Source: Candidatus Poribacteria bacterium
GTDB lineage: Bacteria > Poribacteria > WGA-4E > UBA9662
Direction: 5' to 3'
Length of the DNA stretch: 5,785 nucleotides
NCBI GenBank assembly: GCA_002697225.1
Contig: NZUQ01000160.1
Location: 6,981-12,765, forward strand
The first letter of the stretch is position 1. Every line of letters begins with the position of its first letter. Both the position numbers and the translations under genes were made by a program. Below the pieces are notes generated by a model that was not told where the DNA came from, did not search any database, and was given only the letters and a program-made list of their open reading frames with translations. Shown here piece by piece: positions 1 through 5,785 of the stretch.

Positions 1-69
1 GATTTTAGTACAAAGACCAATAGCTTTGGGTTGGTAATAGCAAAGGTAGTTACCACTAAGCACTTTCTT

Positions 70-1203
70 TTAAGGTGAGTGTTGAGGCTGGCGGTATAGT
101 AGACAAGCCTGAATGGTATTGGGTGTTTGCATCTCTTTGATCAAAACCAAAGCGGTGGTTTGGTCAACTACTTCTACCGAGGTGTACCAACCCCAGTCAG
201 CTCTGGGCTTTTTTGTTATCCAAAGCATGTTGGCATACCAACTCCTTCCGCTATCGCTGCTCAGGGCCAAACGAGGCGAACGATGATATCCACAAAGAAG
301 TATTCCATCAGGAAGCTGAACGACCGAGCAATGCGATCCAGTTAAGGTTTCAACTGGGCTAGACCAAGTCTTGCCGCCATCCCAACTGTTAGCCCGATAT
401 AAACCAGTTCGCTCACCTCGCGGTTCGCCGGGGACTAACTCTGATACTCGATCCTCAGTGCGCATTAACGCCACTAATCCTCCGTTATCCATTTTAGCGA
501 CCGCTGGCTCACTGAAAATCATCATATTGCTAGGATTACCATAGCCAATAATCGAAAAATTCCAGTTTTTACCGTCATCATTGCTGATTAGGACACCCGA
601 ACTCAGCCAGCCTGCCTGGAGATAACCAGCTACAGGAACTACCAACGTCCCATCATCCAGTTCCAATATCCGTCCACCTGTCCACACCCAAGCGGAATTC
701 ATGGGCGAGGAGGCTATTTCGCTGCCCATTTCCCAGGTTCTGCCTTGGTCGCTACTGTAAATCAATCGCATAGGTTTTTCAGAAACTGCCATTAGGCGAC
801 CATCACAGCGCACACCAAGAGTACTTACTGTCTTAACATTCTCCAACAGTATTCCTTGGTAGGGTTTAGACCAAGTTTTCGCCCCATCTGTGGAGCGAAT
901 AAAAATAGGCTTGCTACCACCTGGTTCTACCAAGGCAATGATAGTTCCATCCGGCATACGAACTACACATGGAATTACTCGATATCGTTCTTCATGAGTT
1001 GCTGGGCGTCCTTTATAAATAATCCACGACTTGGTAGGTTCCCACGATGTCTCTGTAACAGTGGAATCAGCGTATCGCAGAAATATCCGATAGTCTTCGC
1101 CTCCTTCAGCCAATGCAATCGATCCAAAGTACCCACTGGTGAGAATAATAAGAAACACAAGAGTTATTAGAATTTTGGTGGTTGGTTTGAATTTATTTGA
1201 CAT
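70..1203 (-). CDS. Secreted sialidase-superfamily (BNR/Asp-box) beta-propeller protein
   Basis: A 377-residue protein with a signal peptide: K4/K6/K10, a hydrophobic core at about 11-31, and an ALA site that predicts cleavage after A32. The rest is a six-bladed sialidase-type propeller of the BNR_2 kind. Asp boxes lie at 104-111 (STDGAKTW, Gly replaced by Ala), 150-157 (SSDQGRTW), 207-214 (SNDDGKNW), 273-280 (SWDGGKTW) and 315-322 (SSDSGRSW). Family landmarks include SEPAVAK (231-237) followed by LMRTEDR (246-252), and GWYTSVEVV (338-346), where the family's catalytic Tyr would be expected. The N-terminal Arg-Ile-Pro motif is altered to RVIP (75-78). The usual catalytic Asp loop before the first Asp box is short and contains no Asp (EPGGSKP). 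Glycan binding or glycosidase action outside the cytoplasm is inferred; sialidase activity is not shown. The start is well supported: the minus strand reads AGGAAAGGAAGGGGATA just before the ATG. It overlaps the end of the upstream paralog by 11 nt, which suggests co-transcription and coupled translation. Confidence 0.9.
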   Translation of the reverse strand: MSNKFKPTTKILITLVFLIILTSGYFGSIALAEGGEDYRIFLRYADSTVTETSWEPTKSWIIYKGRPATHEERYRVIPCVVRMPDGTIIALVEPGGSKPIFIRSTDGAKTWSKPYQGILLENVKTVSTLGVRCDGRLMAVSEKPMRLIYSSDQGRTWEMGSEIASSPMNSAWVWTGGRILELDDGTLVVPVAGYLQAGWLSSGVLISNDDGKNWNFSIIGYGNPSNMMIFSEPAVAKMDNGGLVALMRTEDRVSELVPGEPRGERTGLYRANSWDGGKTWSSPVETLTGSHCSVVQLPDGILLCGYHRSPRLALSSDSGRSWYANMLWITKKPRADWGWYTSVEVVDQTTALVLIKEMQTPNTIQACLLYRQPQHSP

Positions 1204-2302
1204 TATCCCCTTCCTTTCCTAGATAGGTTCCTTGTTGGTGTAGATAGCAAATGCGGATGATGTTCTTAGCTGGATACTGTTTAATGACAGCGACAGCAGT
1301 GTTCGTATCAACTACTTCTACCGAGGTATACCAACCCCAGTTTTCCATTGGGGCTTCAGTTGACCAGAGCATATTAGCATACCAACTTTCACCTCCATCG
1401 GCACTTAAGGCTAGACGGGGAGGGCGGTGACATCCACAAAGCAGTGTTCCATCAAGAAGTTGGGTCAATGAGCAGTGGGTTCCTTCCAACGTCTTAATAG
1501 GAGATGACCAAGTCTTGCCCCCATCACTGCTTCTTGCTTGATGCAAACCGTGTCTGTTACTTTGCGGGTCGGCGGAATTTTGCTTTGTTACCCGATCCTC
1601 GGTACGCATTAGTGCCACTAGCATGTCACCTCTCAATTTGGCCACCGCAGGCTCGCTGAAAATTATCCAGTCGTTAGAACTGCCACGACCGATAACCGAT
1701 AAATCCCAAGTGATACCGTCATCCTTGCTCAAGGCCACCCCAGTACTTAGCCAGATACCATCCATGTCCTGTTCAGAAAGATAACCAGCCACTGGAATTA
1801 TCAGTGTACCATTACCGAGTTCCAGTATCCTTCCCCCAACCCAGGTCCATGCCGCAACCATTGGTGAGAAATCGACCGCATTTCCCATTGTCCAAGTCTC
1901 TCCTTGATTGCTACTGTAAGCTAAGCGTAGACTCCCATTGTAACGATAGCCTTCGTAGGTAAGATATTCCCGGCCACCCGATGACATCACGGTACGTTTC
2001 TTCACAACAGACGTTCTTAAATTCTCGCTAGCGTGTCCCAACACTGTTATTAATCGACCGTTATGACCAACACCAAGGGTACTTATTTCACCAGCACCGT
2101 CTGGCAATATGCCGGAGTAAGGTTGAGACCAAGTTCTTCCACCATCAGTGGATCGAATGAAAATTGGTTCGTTACCTTTTTGTTGCACTAGTATAATAAG
2201 GTTGCCATCAAGCATACGCACGATGCACGGTTGTGCCACATTCTCGTCAGACTGTGCCTGGTAAACAATTTGTGATTTAGCTGGTATCCATGGCGTTTCC
2301 AT
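1193..2302 (-). CDS. Sialidase-superfamily (BNR/Asp-box) propeller paralog without signal peptide
   Basis: A 369-residue paralog of the downstream gene, more than half identical by eye along its length. Asp boxes are at 51-58 (STDGGRTW), 130-137 (SSNQGETW, Asp replaced by Asn), 192-199 (SKDDGITW), 258-265 (SSDGGKTW) and 300-307 (SADGGESW). SEPAVAK (216-222), LMRTEDR (231-237) and GWYTSVEVV (323-331) are shared with the paralog. It has an extra basic/Tyr-rich insert at about 93-125 that the paralog lacks. The Arg of the sialidase RIP motif is missing (VAQPC at 22-26). The protein starts where the paralog's mature domain begins (METPW aligned with ETSW, residues 51-54), so it has no export signal. 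Upstream, the frame stays open to a stop at 2384-2386, but no ATG, GTG or TTG is available and no signal peptide appears in the other frames. A modest AGGGA lies 5 nt before the ATG. It is first in a two-gene operon. It may be cytoplasmic, exported another way, or a 5'-eroded copy. Confidence 0.85.
   Translation of the reverse strand: METPWIPAKSQIVYQAQSDENVAQPCIVRMLDGNLIILVQQKGNEPIFIRSTDGGRTWSQPYSGILPDGAGEISTLGVGHNGRLITVLGHASENLRTSVVKKRTVMSSGGREYLTYEGYRYNGSLRLAYSSNQGETWTMGNAVDFSPMVAAWTWVGGRILELGNGTLIIPVAGYLSEQDMDGIWLSTGVALSKDDGITWDLSVIGRGSSNDWIIFSEPAVAKLRGDMLVALMRTEDRVTKQNSADPQSNRHGLHQARSSDGGKTWSSPIKTLEGTHCSLTQLLDGTLLCGCHRPPRLALSADGGESWYANMLWSTEAPMENWGWYTSVEVVDTNTAVAVIKQYPAKNIIRICYLHQQGTYLGKEGDNVK
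1207..1220 (-). promoter_or_regulatory. Purine-rich ribosome binding site inside the operon overlap
   Basis: On the minus strand an AGGAAAGGAAGGGG tract ends 3 nt before the ATG at 1203. It lies within the last codons of the upstream paralog. It fixes the start of the secreted paralog and would let ribosomes finishing the first gene re-initiate. This is read directly from the sequence; the coupling is inferred. Confidence 0.65.
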
Positions 2303-2363
2303 TGTGTTCCCTGTGTTGTGTTCTTGGCCTAATCTCCCACTCAGTAAGGAATTGACGTGAAGT

Positions 2364-2393
2364 ATTCTAGCACGATGAGATTTTTAGAGTAAA
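2364..2393 (-). promoter_or_regulatory. Candidate sigma70 promoter for the sialidase-like operon
   Basis: On the minus strand, TTTACT (2393-2388, 4 of 6 to consensus) is followed after 18 nt by TAGAAT (2369-2364, 5 of 6). A TG one base upstream of the -10 gives an extended -10 (TGCTAGAAT). This would leave a leader of about 55 nt before the ATG at 2302. It is the best candidate in the region but the -35 is weak. Confidence 0.3.
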
Positions 2394-2531
2394 GGGGGGT
2401 GATGATAAAAATGGTATCGGGAGCTGGATTTTCCTAGTAATGTGATTATCAAGGATTAATGATTTATTAAACTGCGAGCATTGGTTGGCAGAACTGAAGC
2501 ATTGTGTGTTTTGAAATCCTGCCTTAATTGT

Positions 2532-2544
2532 GATTAAGATAATC
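2532..2544. repeat. Short inverted repeat, possible operator
   Basis: GATTA-aga-TAATC is a perfect 5-bp inverted repeat with a 3-nt spacer. It lies about 30 bp upstream of the candidate -35 of the plus-strand gene, a plausible position for a regulator. The arms are short and AT-rich, so chance is a serious alternative. Confidence 0.25.
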
Positions 2545-2573
2545 GAGCCAAATTAGATTTCTTGAGTATTCAA

Positions 2574-2603
2574 TTGGCATAATCTTCTAAGTTTTGTTAT
2601 CTT
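2574..2603 (+). promoter_or_regulatory. Candidate sigma70 promoter for the GH43-like gene
   Basis: TTGGCA (5 of 6 to the -35 consensus) and TATCTT (4 of 6 to the -10) are separated by 18 nt, ending about 40 nt before the ATG at 2644. The surrounding DNA is AT-rich, so similar pairings are easy to find and this is tentative. Confidence 0.25.
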
Positions 2604-2643
2604 TAATCTTACGGTTTTGTTAATTTTAGTGAGTTAGCTCGAA

Positions 2644-3663
2644 ATGGTATTGAAGCGATTGGTGATCTTTTACGTAAGCGTTCTAGTACATATAAACAAT
2701 CCCGTACACGCTGAGGGATTCAGGATCGAGTTGGGTGATTCTGAGGTTGTCCAAGACATGGAATCGAGAGTGCCAGTGTATCCATGGTTCCCTGATGGTC
2801 ACATTACTATTTTGAAAAATGAGGATGCTTTGCAGATGTATTGGGCAGGATCATCTAGCTATAGGACTGTTGGTAAGTCTGTGGAATCAATGAAGTTGAA
2901 TCCCACTAAACCAGTATTGTCCAAAGGGAAACAGACATCCTTTGACAATGGAGGTGCATGGTTGATGTCCGTCCATCGTTTCTCGGGACAAAACCTACTC
3001 GGATTTTATCATGCAGAAGATCATGTATGGGGAAAGCACCCAAATCCTAATAAGATAGCGTGGAAGTCAATAGCAATATGTGAATCCATGAATGATGGAA
3101 AATCGTGGACCAAGGTAGGCCAGATCATCACATCTCCCAAGAGAAAGCCATCCACGCCTATGTGGGGGGGGAGTGGGGATTTCTGTGTAGTATATGACAA
3201 TTTAAACTCTCGATGGGTTTGTTATTATCAAGAGCATTACCTCTACATGGCGATATCCAATGACTTCAGAGCACTCCCAGGGAGTTGGTTTAAATACTAT
3301 CAGGGAGGATTCACTGAACCTGGATTAGGAGGGAAAGAAAACCCTATTAAAGGTCTAAAGAGCCACCCAGGTGGAAACCCATCCGTTCTTTTCAATACGT
3401 ATCTGAAAAAGTGGCTGATGGTATGGCATACTTGGCAAGGCGATATTGTTTATTCTTCAAGTCAAAATATGACAGAGTGGGAAGTTCCGCGGCTTCTCGT
3501 TTCCAGTGGACCAAATGAGAAGGCATGGTATGCAACCATTATTGGGATTACTGACACAGTTGCGGCACGTCATGCGTGGCTGTACTACGCCTATTGGCCG
3601 GATAAGGATAATTGGAAGAGACAATTTGTGAAGCGTTCCATCCGATTCATAAAGGAGGACTAG
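2644..3663 (+). CDS. Secreted five-bladed-propeller, GH43/GH32-superfamily-like protein
   Basis: A 339-residue protein with a short signal peptide: K4 R5, a hydrophobic stretch at about 6-15, and a VHA site that predicts cleavage after A23. The mature part has the strand-and-turn rhythm of the arabinanase/levansucrase-like propeller superfamily: ALQMYWAGSS (62-71), LLGFYHAEDH (118-127), WKSIAICES (140-148), FCVVYDNLNSRWVCYYQ (180-196), GGNPSVLF (243-250), KKWLMVWH (255-262) and GDIVYSSSQNMTEW (266-279). SMNDGKSW (148-155) is a degenerate Asp box. Acidic residues in HAEDH and around D186/E197 are candidate catalytic sites, but I cannot match them to a named glycoside hydrolase family. An in-frame stop at 2635-2637 makes this ATG the first possible one, although no good Shine-Dalgarno precedes it. 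A run of eight G at 3164-3171 encodes part of WGGSG. It is divergent from the sialidase-like pair. Carbohydrate binding or hydrolysis outside the cytoplasm is inferred from the fold. Confidence 0.85.
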   Translation: MVLKRLVIFYVSVLVHINNPVHAEGFRIELGDSEVVQDMESRVPVYPWFPDGHITILKNEDALQMYWAGSSSYRTVGKSVESMKLNPTKPVLSKGKQTSFDNGGAWLMSVHRFSGQNLLGFYHAEDHVWGKHPNPNKIAWKSIAICESMNDGKSWTKVGQIITSPKRKPSTPMWGGSGDFCVVYDNLNSRWVCYYQEHYLYMAISNDFRALPGSWFKYYQGGFTEPGLGGKENPIKGLKSHPGGNPSVLFNTYLKKWLMVWHTWQGDIVYSSSQNMTEWEVPRLLVSSGPNEKAWYATIIGITDTVAARHAWLYYAYWPDKDNWKRQFVKRSIRFIKED

Positions 3664-4333
3664 AATTGTAAAACTACATGAGACGGAAGATTTCTTGATT
3701 ATTGTGTTATTGCTTTAAATTCGTTGCATGAAAACAGAGGTGATGTTGGAATTGATTTACAAGAAGAGTTCAGATAAAAGTAGGTCTAATTCTCAACATG
3801 GTTGGTCAAATGGGTTGCTTATGGTCTAAAATTTTAACTAATAAGCGAACAGGATTTTTTCCCGTTTATCATAATGGAGTATCGCGTTTATATTAAAGAG
3901 CATGGTAGAAACTTGGGTCAGATAATTTTGATGTGAAGTGGAAGAATAGGATGTTGCAATAAAACGCTATATCAAGATGGGATTATGATGGATGAAACAT
4001 CAGTTTGCAAAATTAGAGAACAAATATTAAGAGATGGACGTTGAGGAGGTTTCGAGATATCTTTTGTGTAGATGCCAGTACGAAGATTAAAAAGGGCATC
4101 AGTTGGATTTTCAGCCCCTGACTTCATTATAGACATACTGAAAAAATGGAAACTCATTACCCTAAAAAGGATGATAGCCACCAGCTTATTTTGGGATCTG
4201 TTGAAATGGGATTTTAGATTTATGCTCTCAAATCGGTGCCAATAGCTATCACATAAAATTGATGGGCGTTTCAGAAGGAAGGAGTACGGAATTATCCCAC
4301 TTTTTCAGCTTTGGTGAGTTAGCAAAATGCAGA

Positions 4334-4347
4334 ATTTGGCGCGAAAT
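4334..4347. promoter_or_regulatory. Operator-like palindrome beside the -35 box
   Basis: ATTTGGCGCGAAAT is an imperfect palindrome with 12 of 14 positions symmetric. It stands out as a GC core in AT-rich surroundings and ends 4 bp before the -35 box at 4352. Position and symmetry fit an activator or repressor site; no regulator gene is present in the window. Confidence 0.35.
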
Positions 4348-4351
4348 CTGC

Positions 4352-4381
4352 TTGACTGCGTTTCTTTTGGAATAGTATAAT
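4352..4381 (+). promoter_or_regulatory. Strong sigma70-type promoter for the Ycf48-like gene
   Basis: TTGACT (5 of 6 to TTGACA) is followed by an 18-nt spacer and a perfect TATAAT (4376-4381). Transcription would start near 4388, giving a leader of about 60 nt before the TTG start at 4451. This is the best promoter in the window and it faces the only downstream gene. Confidence 0.65.
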
Positions 4382-4438
4382 TTTTTAACATGCCTTTTTA
4401 AGATGGACGTTTGCCTTAGCTATCATAATAATTGAAAT

Positions 4439-4444
4439 AGGAGG
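4439..4444 (+). promoter_or_regulatory. Consensus Shine-Dalgarno that fixes a TTG start
   Basis: A perfect AGGAGG sits 6 nt before the TTG at 4451. An in-frame stop at 4433-4435 rules out any earlier start, and the codons that follow the TTG encode a signal peptide. Together these establish the TTG start. Confidence 0.8.
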
Positions 4445-4450
4445 ATTACG

Positions 4451-5785
4451 TTGAGGATAAGAACTGCGTTCACAATATGTTCAATAGTTTTTTTGTTGTT
4501 TAGTTTGGTAAACATTATTTACGCCCAAGACAACTGGAATCTAGTACGAGGGTCAAAGTGGCAATCTAATTTGAACGATGTTTTCTTTGTTGATAGTTCT
4601 CATGGATGGATTGTTGGTTCAAACTCGACAATTCTACATACACATAACGGAGGGAAAGATTGGATTGATCAACCTAACCAACCATTGCCTTTTAAAGTTG
4701 AATTGCTGAAAGTCCGCTTCATGTCGCCCAAGCTTGGTTGGGTTGTTGGTGAAAATGGTACTATCTTGAAAACTACTGATGGCGGATCTACTTGGCAAAA
4801 ATTGACAACAGGTACTTTCACCGTTTTACAAGCTGTATCATTTGTTGATGAAAGACACGGCTGGTTGACAGGTGAAGGGGGACTTATTATGGTCACAGAA
4901 AATGGTGGCCGCAGTTGGACGAAGCAAAACAATCAGGATACAACAAATAATTCTTTGCTGAGCGTACACTTCGACAATCAAACGGAAGGGTGGGCCGTTG
5001 GTAAAGCTGGCACTGTTATTCACTCGATAGATGGTGGTTCAACATGGGTAGACCAGAAAGGAAAAACTGCTTCAAGCCTGTCGTCTCTCTGTATGCTTAC
5101 AAGTAAAGTTGGCTGGGCTGCGGGCGGAAATGGTGCTTTGATCCATACCATAGATGGTGGAGAAAATTGGGAAGACCGAACGGAGGACAGCAATGTGCCT
5201 AATTCAAATGGAATGCCAGAGCCCATCTGGGGTATCCACTTTGCTAACCAGAATATTGGTCTCGCTGCAGCTGAGTTCGGAGTGATACTACGAACGATTG
5301 ATGCCGGCGCAACATGGACCGCATTAAACCCTCGCCCCGTACCGAACAAATTGAATTCAGTTTACATGGTTTCGGAAAAAGAAGCGTGGATTGTTGGAAA
5401 TTACAGTACCATCCTTCATAGTTCCGATGGAGGTGCATCTTGGGATGTCATCTCGAGTAATGCGGATTTGAGCAGGATTACTTTTTTTGATGCCAATAAC
5501 GGATGGGCGGTTGGGCTGTCTGGGACTATTTCACACACGACTAACGGTGGCAAGACTTGGTTTGAGCAAAGCAGCGGGAATGTGTTTGAGCTATTTGGTG
5601 TTGGCTTTGTTTCACCAACTCAGGGTTATGTTGTCGGTAGTAATGCCACACTGATTGAAACATTTGATGGAGGTAACAGTTGGCAGATTTTCAATGACCC
5701 AAGTGATGAAGGGCATGGCACTGCCAAACGTATTGTATTTGATGATCCGATGACAAGTTGGAAAAGCGCCCTTGGTTTCTACAAC
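4451..5785 (+). CDS. Secreted Ycf48-like (photosystem II BNR family) repeat propeller, 3' end cut off
   Basis: 445 codons are visible without a stop; the gene runs past the window. The start is TTG, supported by the AGGAGG at 4439-4444. A signal peptide follows: R2/R4, a hydrophobic core at about 7-23 and an IYA site that predicts cleavage after A25. The remainder is nine copies of a unit of the form GWxVGxxGTIxxTxDGGxTW, at residues 52-71, 96-115, 137-156, 180-199, 221-240, 270-289, 312-331, 351-370 and 392-411, spaced 39-49 residues apart. The sixth is the most divergent (IGLAAAEFG, DAGATW). This repeat is that of Ycf48/HCF136, the photosystem II assembly factors with a seven-bladed propeller. 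Exported homologs are widespread in non-photosynthetic bacteria, where their role is unknown. Nothing photosynthetic is nearby, so a surface or periplasmic binding or scaffold role is more likely. Whether a C-terminal anchoring or sorting domain follows cannot be seen. Confidence 0.88.
   Translation, partial: MRIRTAFTICSIVFLLFSLVNIIYAQDNWNLVRGSKWQSNLNDVFFVDSSHGWIVGSNSTILHTHNGGKDWIDQPNQPLPFKVELLKVRFMSPKLGWVVGENGTILKTTDGGSTWQKLTTGTFTVLQAVSFVDERHGWLTGEGGLIMVTENGGRSWTKQNNQDTTNNSLLSVHFDNQTEGWAVGKAGTVIHSIDGGSTWVDQKGKTASSLSSLCMLTSKVGWAAGGNGALIHTIDGGENWEDRTEDSNVPNSNGMPEPIWGIHFANQNIGLAAAEFGVILRTIDAGATWTALNPRPVPNKLNSVYMVSEKEAWIVGNYSTILHSSDGGASWDVISSNADLSRITFFDANNGWAVGLSGTISHTTNGGKTWFEQSSGNVFELFGVGFVSPTQGYVVGSNATLIETFDGGNSWQIFNDPSDEGHGTAKRIVFDDPMTSWKSALGFYN

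Larger units (their letters stand above)
2303..2643. other. Divergent intergenic region between the sialidase-like pair and the GH43-like gene
   Basis: 341 bp with no supported gene in any frame. It must hold the promoters for both directions. It is AT-rich in its right half and contains two short inverted repeats, TAAT-gtg-ATTA (2438-2448) and GATTA-aga-TAATC (2532-2544), which could be binding sites for a dimeric regulator. In such AT-rich DNA they could also arise by chance. No terminator or RNA gene is seen. Confidence 0.6.
4032..4411 (+). repeat. Pair of 11-nt direct repeats in the intergenic region
   Basis: AGATGGACGTT occurs at 4032-4042 and again at 4401-4411, each preceded closely by TTAA. 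An AGGAGG follows the first copy by 1 nt (4044-4049) and the second by 27 nt (4439-4444). The second copy is in the predicted 5' leader of the Ycf48-like gene. The pair may be a remnant of a duplicated leader, but two copies this short could also be coincidence. Confidence 0.3.
3664..4450. other. Long intergenic region without a convincing gene
   Basis: About 790 bp in which every frame is broken by frequent stops. Only very short ORFs exist, including a 57-codon one at 4072-4245 without a well-placed ribosome binding site, and none resembles a known protein. No clear hairpin plus T-run terminator is seen after the GH43-like gene. The right end carries the promoter and leader of the next gene. 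An 11-nt word is repeated at 4032-4042 and 4401-4411. The region could be a decayed gene, a long regulatory spacer or an unrecognised RNA gene; the sequence alone does not decide. Confidence 0.6.

Noticed and set aside
15..34. Possible terminator hairpin ACCAA...TTGGT downstream of the minus-strand operon
   Set aside because: The stem is only 5 bp with a 10-nt loop, and no T-run follows it on the minus strand.
1..69. Open minus-strand frame continuing 23 codons past the stop of the secreted sialidase-like gene
   Set aside because: The protein already ends at a point matching its paralog, and 23 open codons are easily expected by chance. Readthrough is not needed to explain anything.
127..1170. 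Plus-strand ORFs (127-345 and 856-1170) antisense to the secreted sialidase-like gene
   Set aside because: They lie opposite a well-supported gene with clear family motifs, and their translations have no recognisable features.
3849..3869. Hairpin-like AACAGG-T run-CCCGTT after the GH43-like gene
   Set aside because: The stem has a mismatch, the T-run lies in the loop and not after the stem, and it is about 190 nt beyond the stop codon.
3972..4181. A 69-residue minus-strand ORF in the intergenic gap
   Set aside because: Its composition is unlike a protein of known type, no clear ribosome binding site supports it, and it has no similarity that I can see.
4072..4245. A 57-codon plus-strand ORF starting MPVRRLKRAS
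   Set aside because: The nearest AGGAGG is 22 nt upstream, too far to serve the ATG, and the product resembles nothing I recognise. An ORF this short is expected by chance.
4669..5438. Several minus-strand ORFs opposite the Ycf48-like gene
   Set aside because: The plus strand encodes nine regular repeats with a signal peptide and strong expression signals. The antisense ORFs are shadows, and their proline/serine periodicity mirrors the repeats.
4451..5785. Calling the repeat protein a true photosystem II assembly factor
   Set aside because: No photosynthesis gene is present. Exported Ycf48-like proteins are common in heterotrophs, and nine repeats exceed the seven blades of Ycf48.

Overview
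The window comes from a bacterium. It has compact signal-peptide genes, Shine-Dalgarno sites, a near-consensus sigma70 promoter and one TTG-start gene. No rRNA, tRNA, mobile element or taxonomic marker is present, so the lineage cannot be fixed. Clusters of secreted BNR/Asp-box propeller proteins are common in marine and sponge-associated heterotrophs (Poribacteria, Planctomycetes, Latescibacterota-like groups). That placement is only a guess from gene content.

Layout: (1) 70-2302, minus strand: two tandem paralogous sialidase-superfamily (BNR/Asp-box) propeller genes overlapping by 11 nt. The upstream one (1193-2302) lacks a signal peptide and the downstream one (70-1203) has a clear one. 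(2) 2303-2643: a divergent intergenic region with weak candidate promoters and AT-rich inverted repeats. (3) 2644-3663, plus strand: a secreted protein that resembles the five-bladed GH43/GH32-like propeller superfamily and carries one degenerate Asp box. (4) 3664-4450: about 790 bp with no convincing gene. It ends in a strong promoter with an operator-like palindrome beside its -35 box. (5) 4451 to the window edge, plus strand: a secreted Ycf48-like repeat protein that starts at TTG behind a perfect AGGAGG. It shows nine repeats of about 41-49 residues and is cut by the end of the window.

The unifying feature is that all four genes encode apparent beta-propellers with Asp-box-type turns, and three of the four have an export signal. 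The simplest reading is an extracytoplasmic glycan-binding or glycan-degrading locus. The canonical sialidase catalytic residues are not all present in the two sialidase-like proteins, so 'sialidase' is a fold assignment and not an activity. No known defence, CRISPR or mobile system is visible, and I found no strong evidence of a wholly new system. The best leads are the unusual pairing of exported and non-exported paralogs, the atypical active sites and the nine-repeat propeller.
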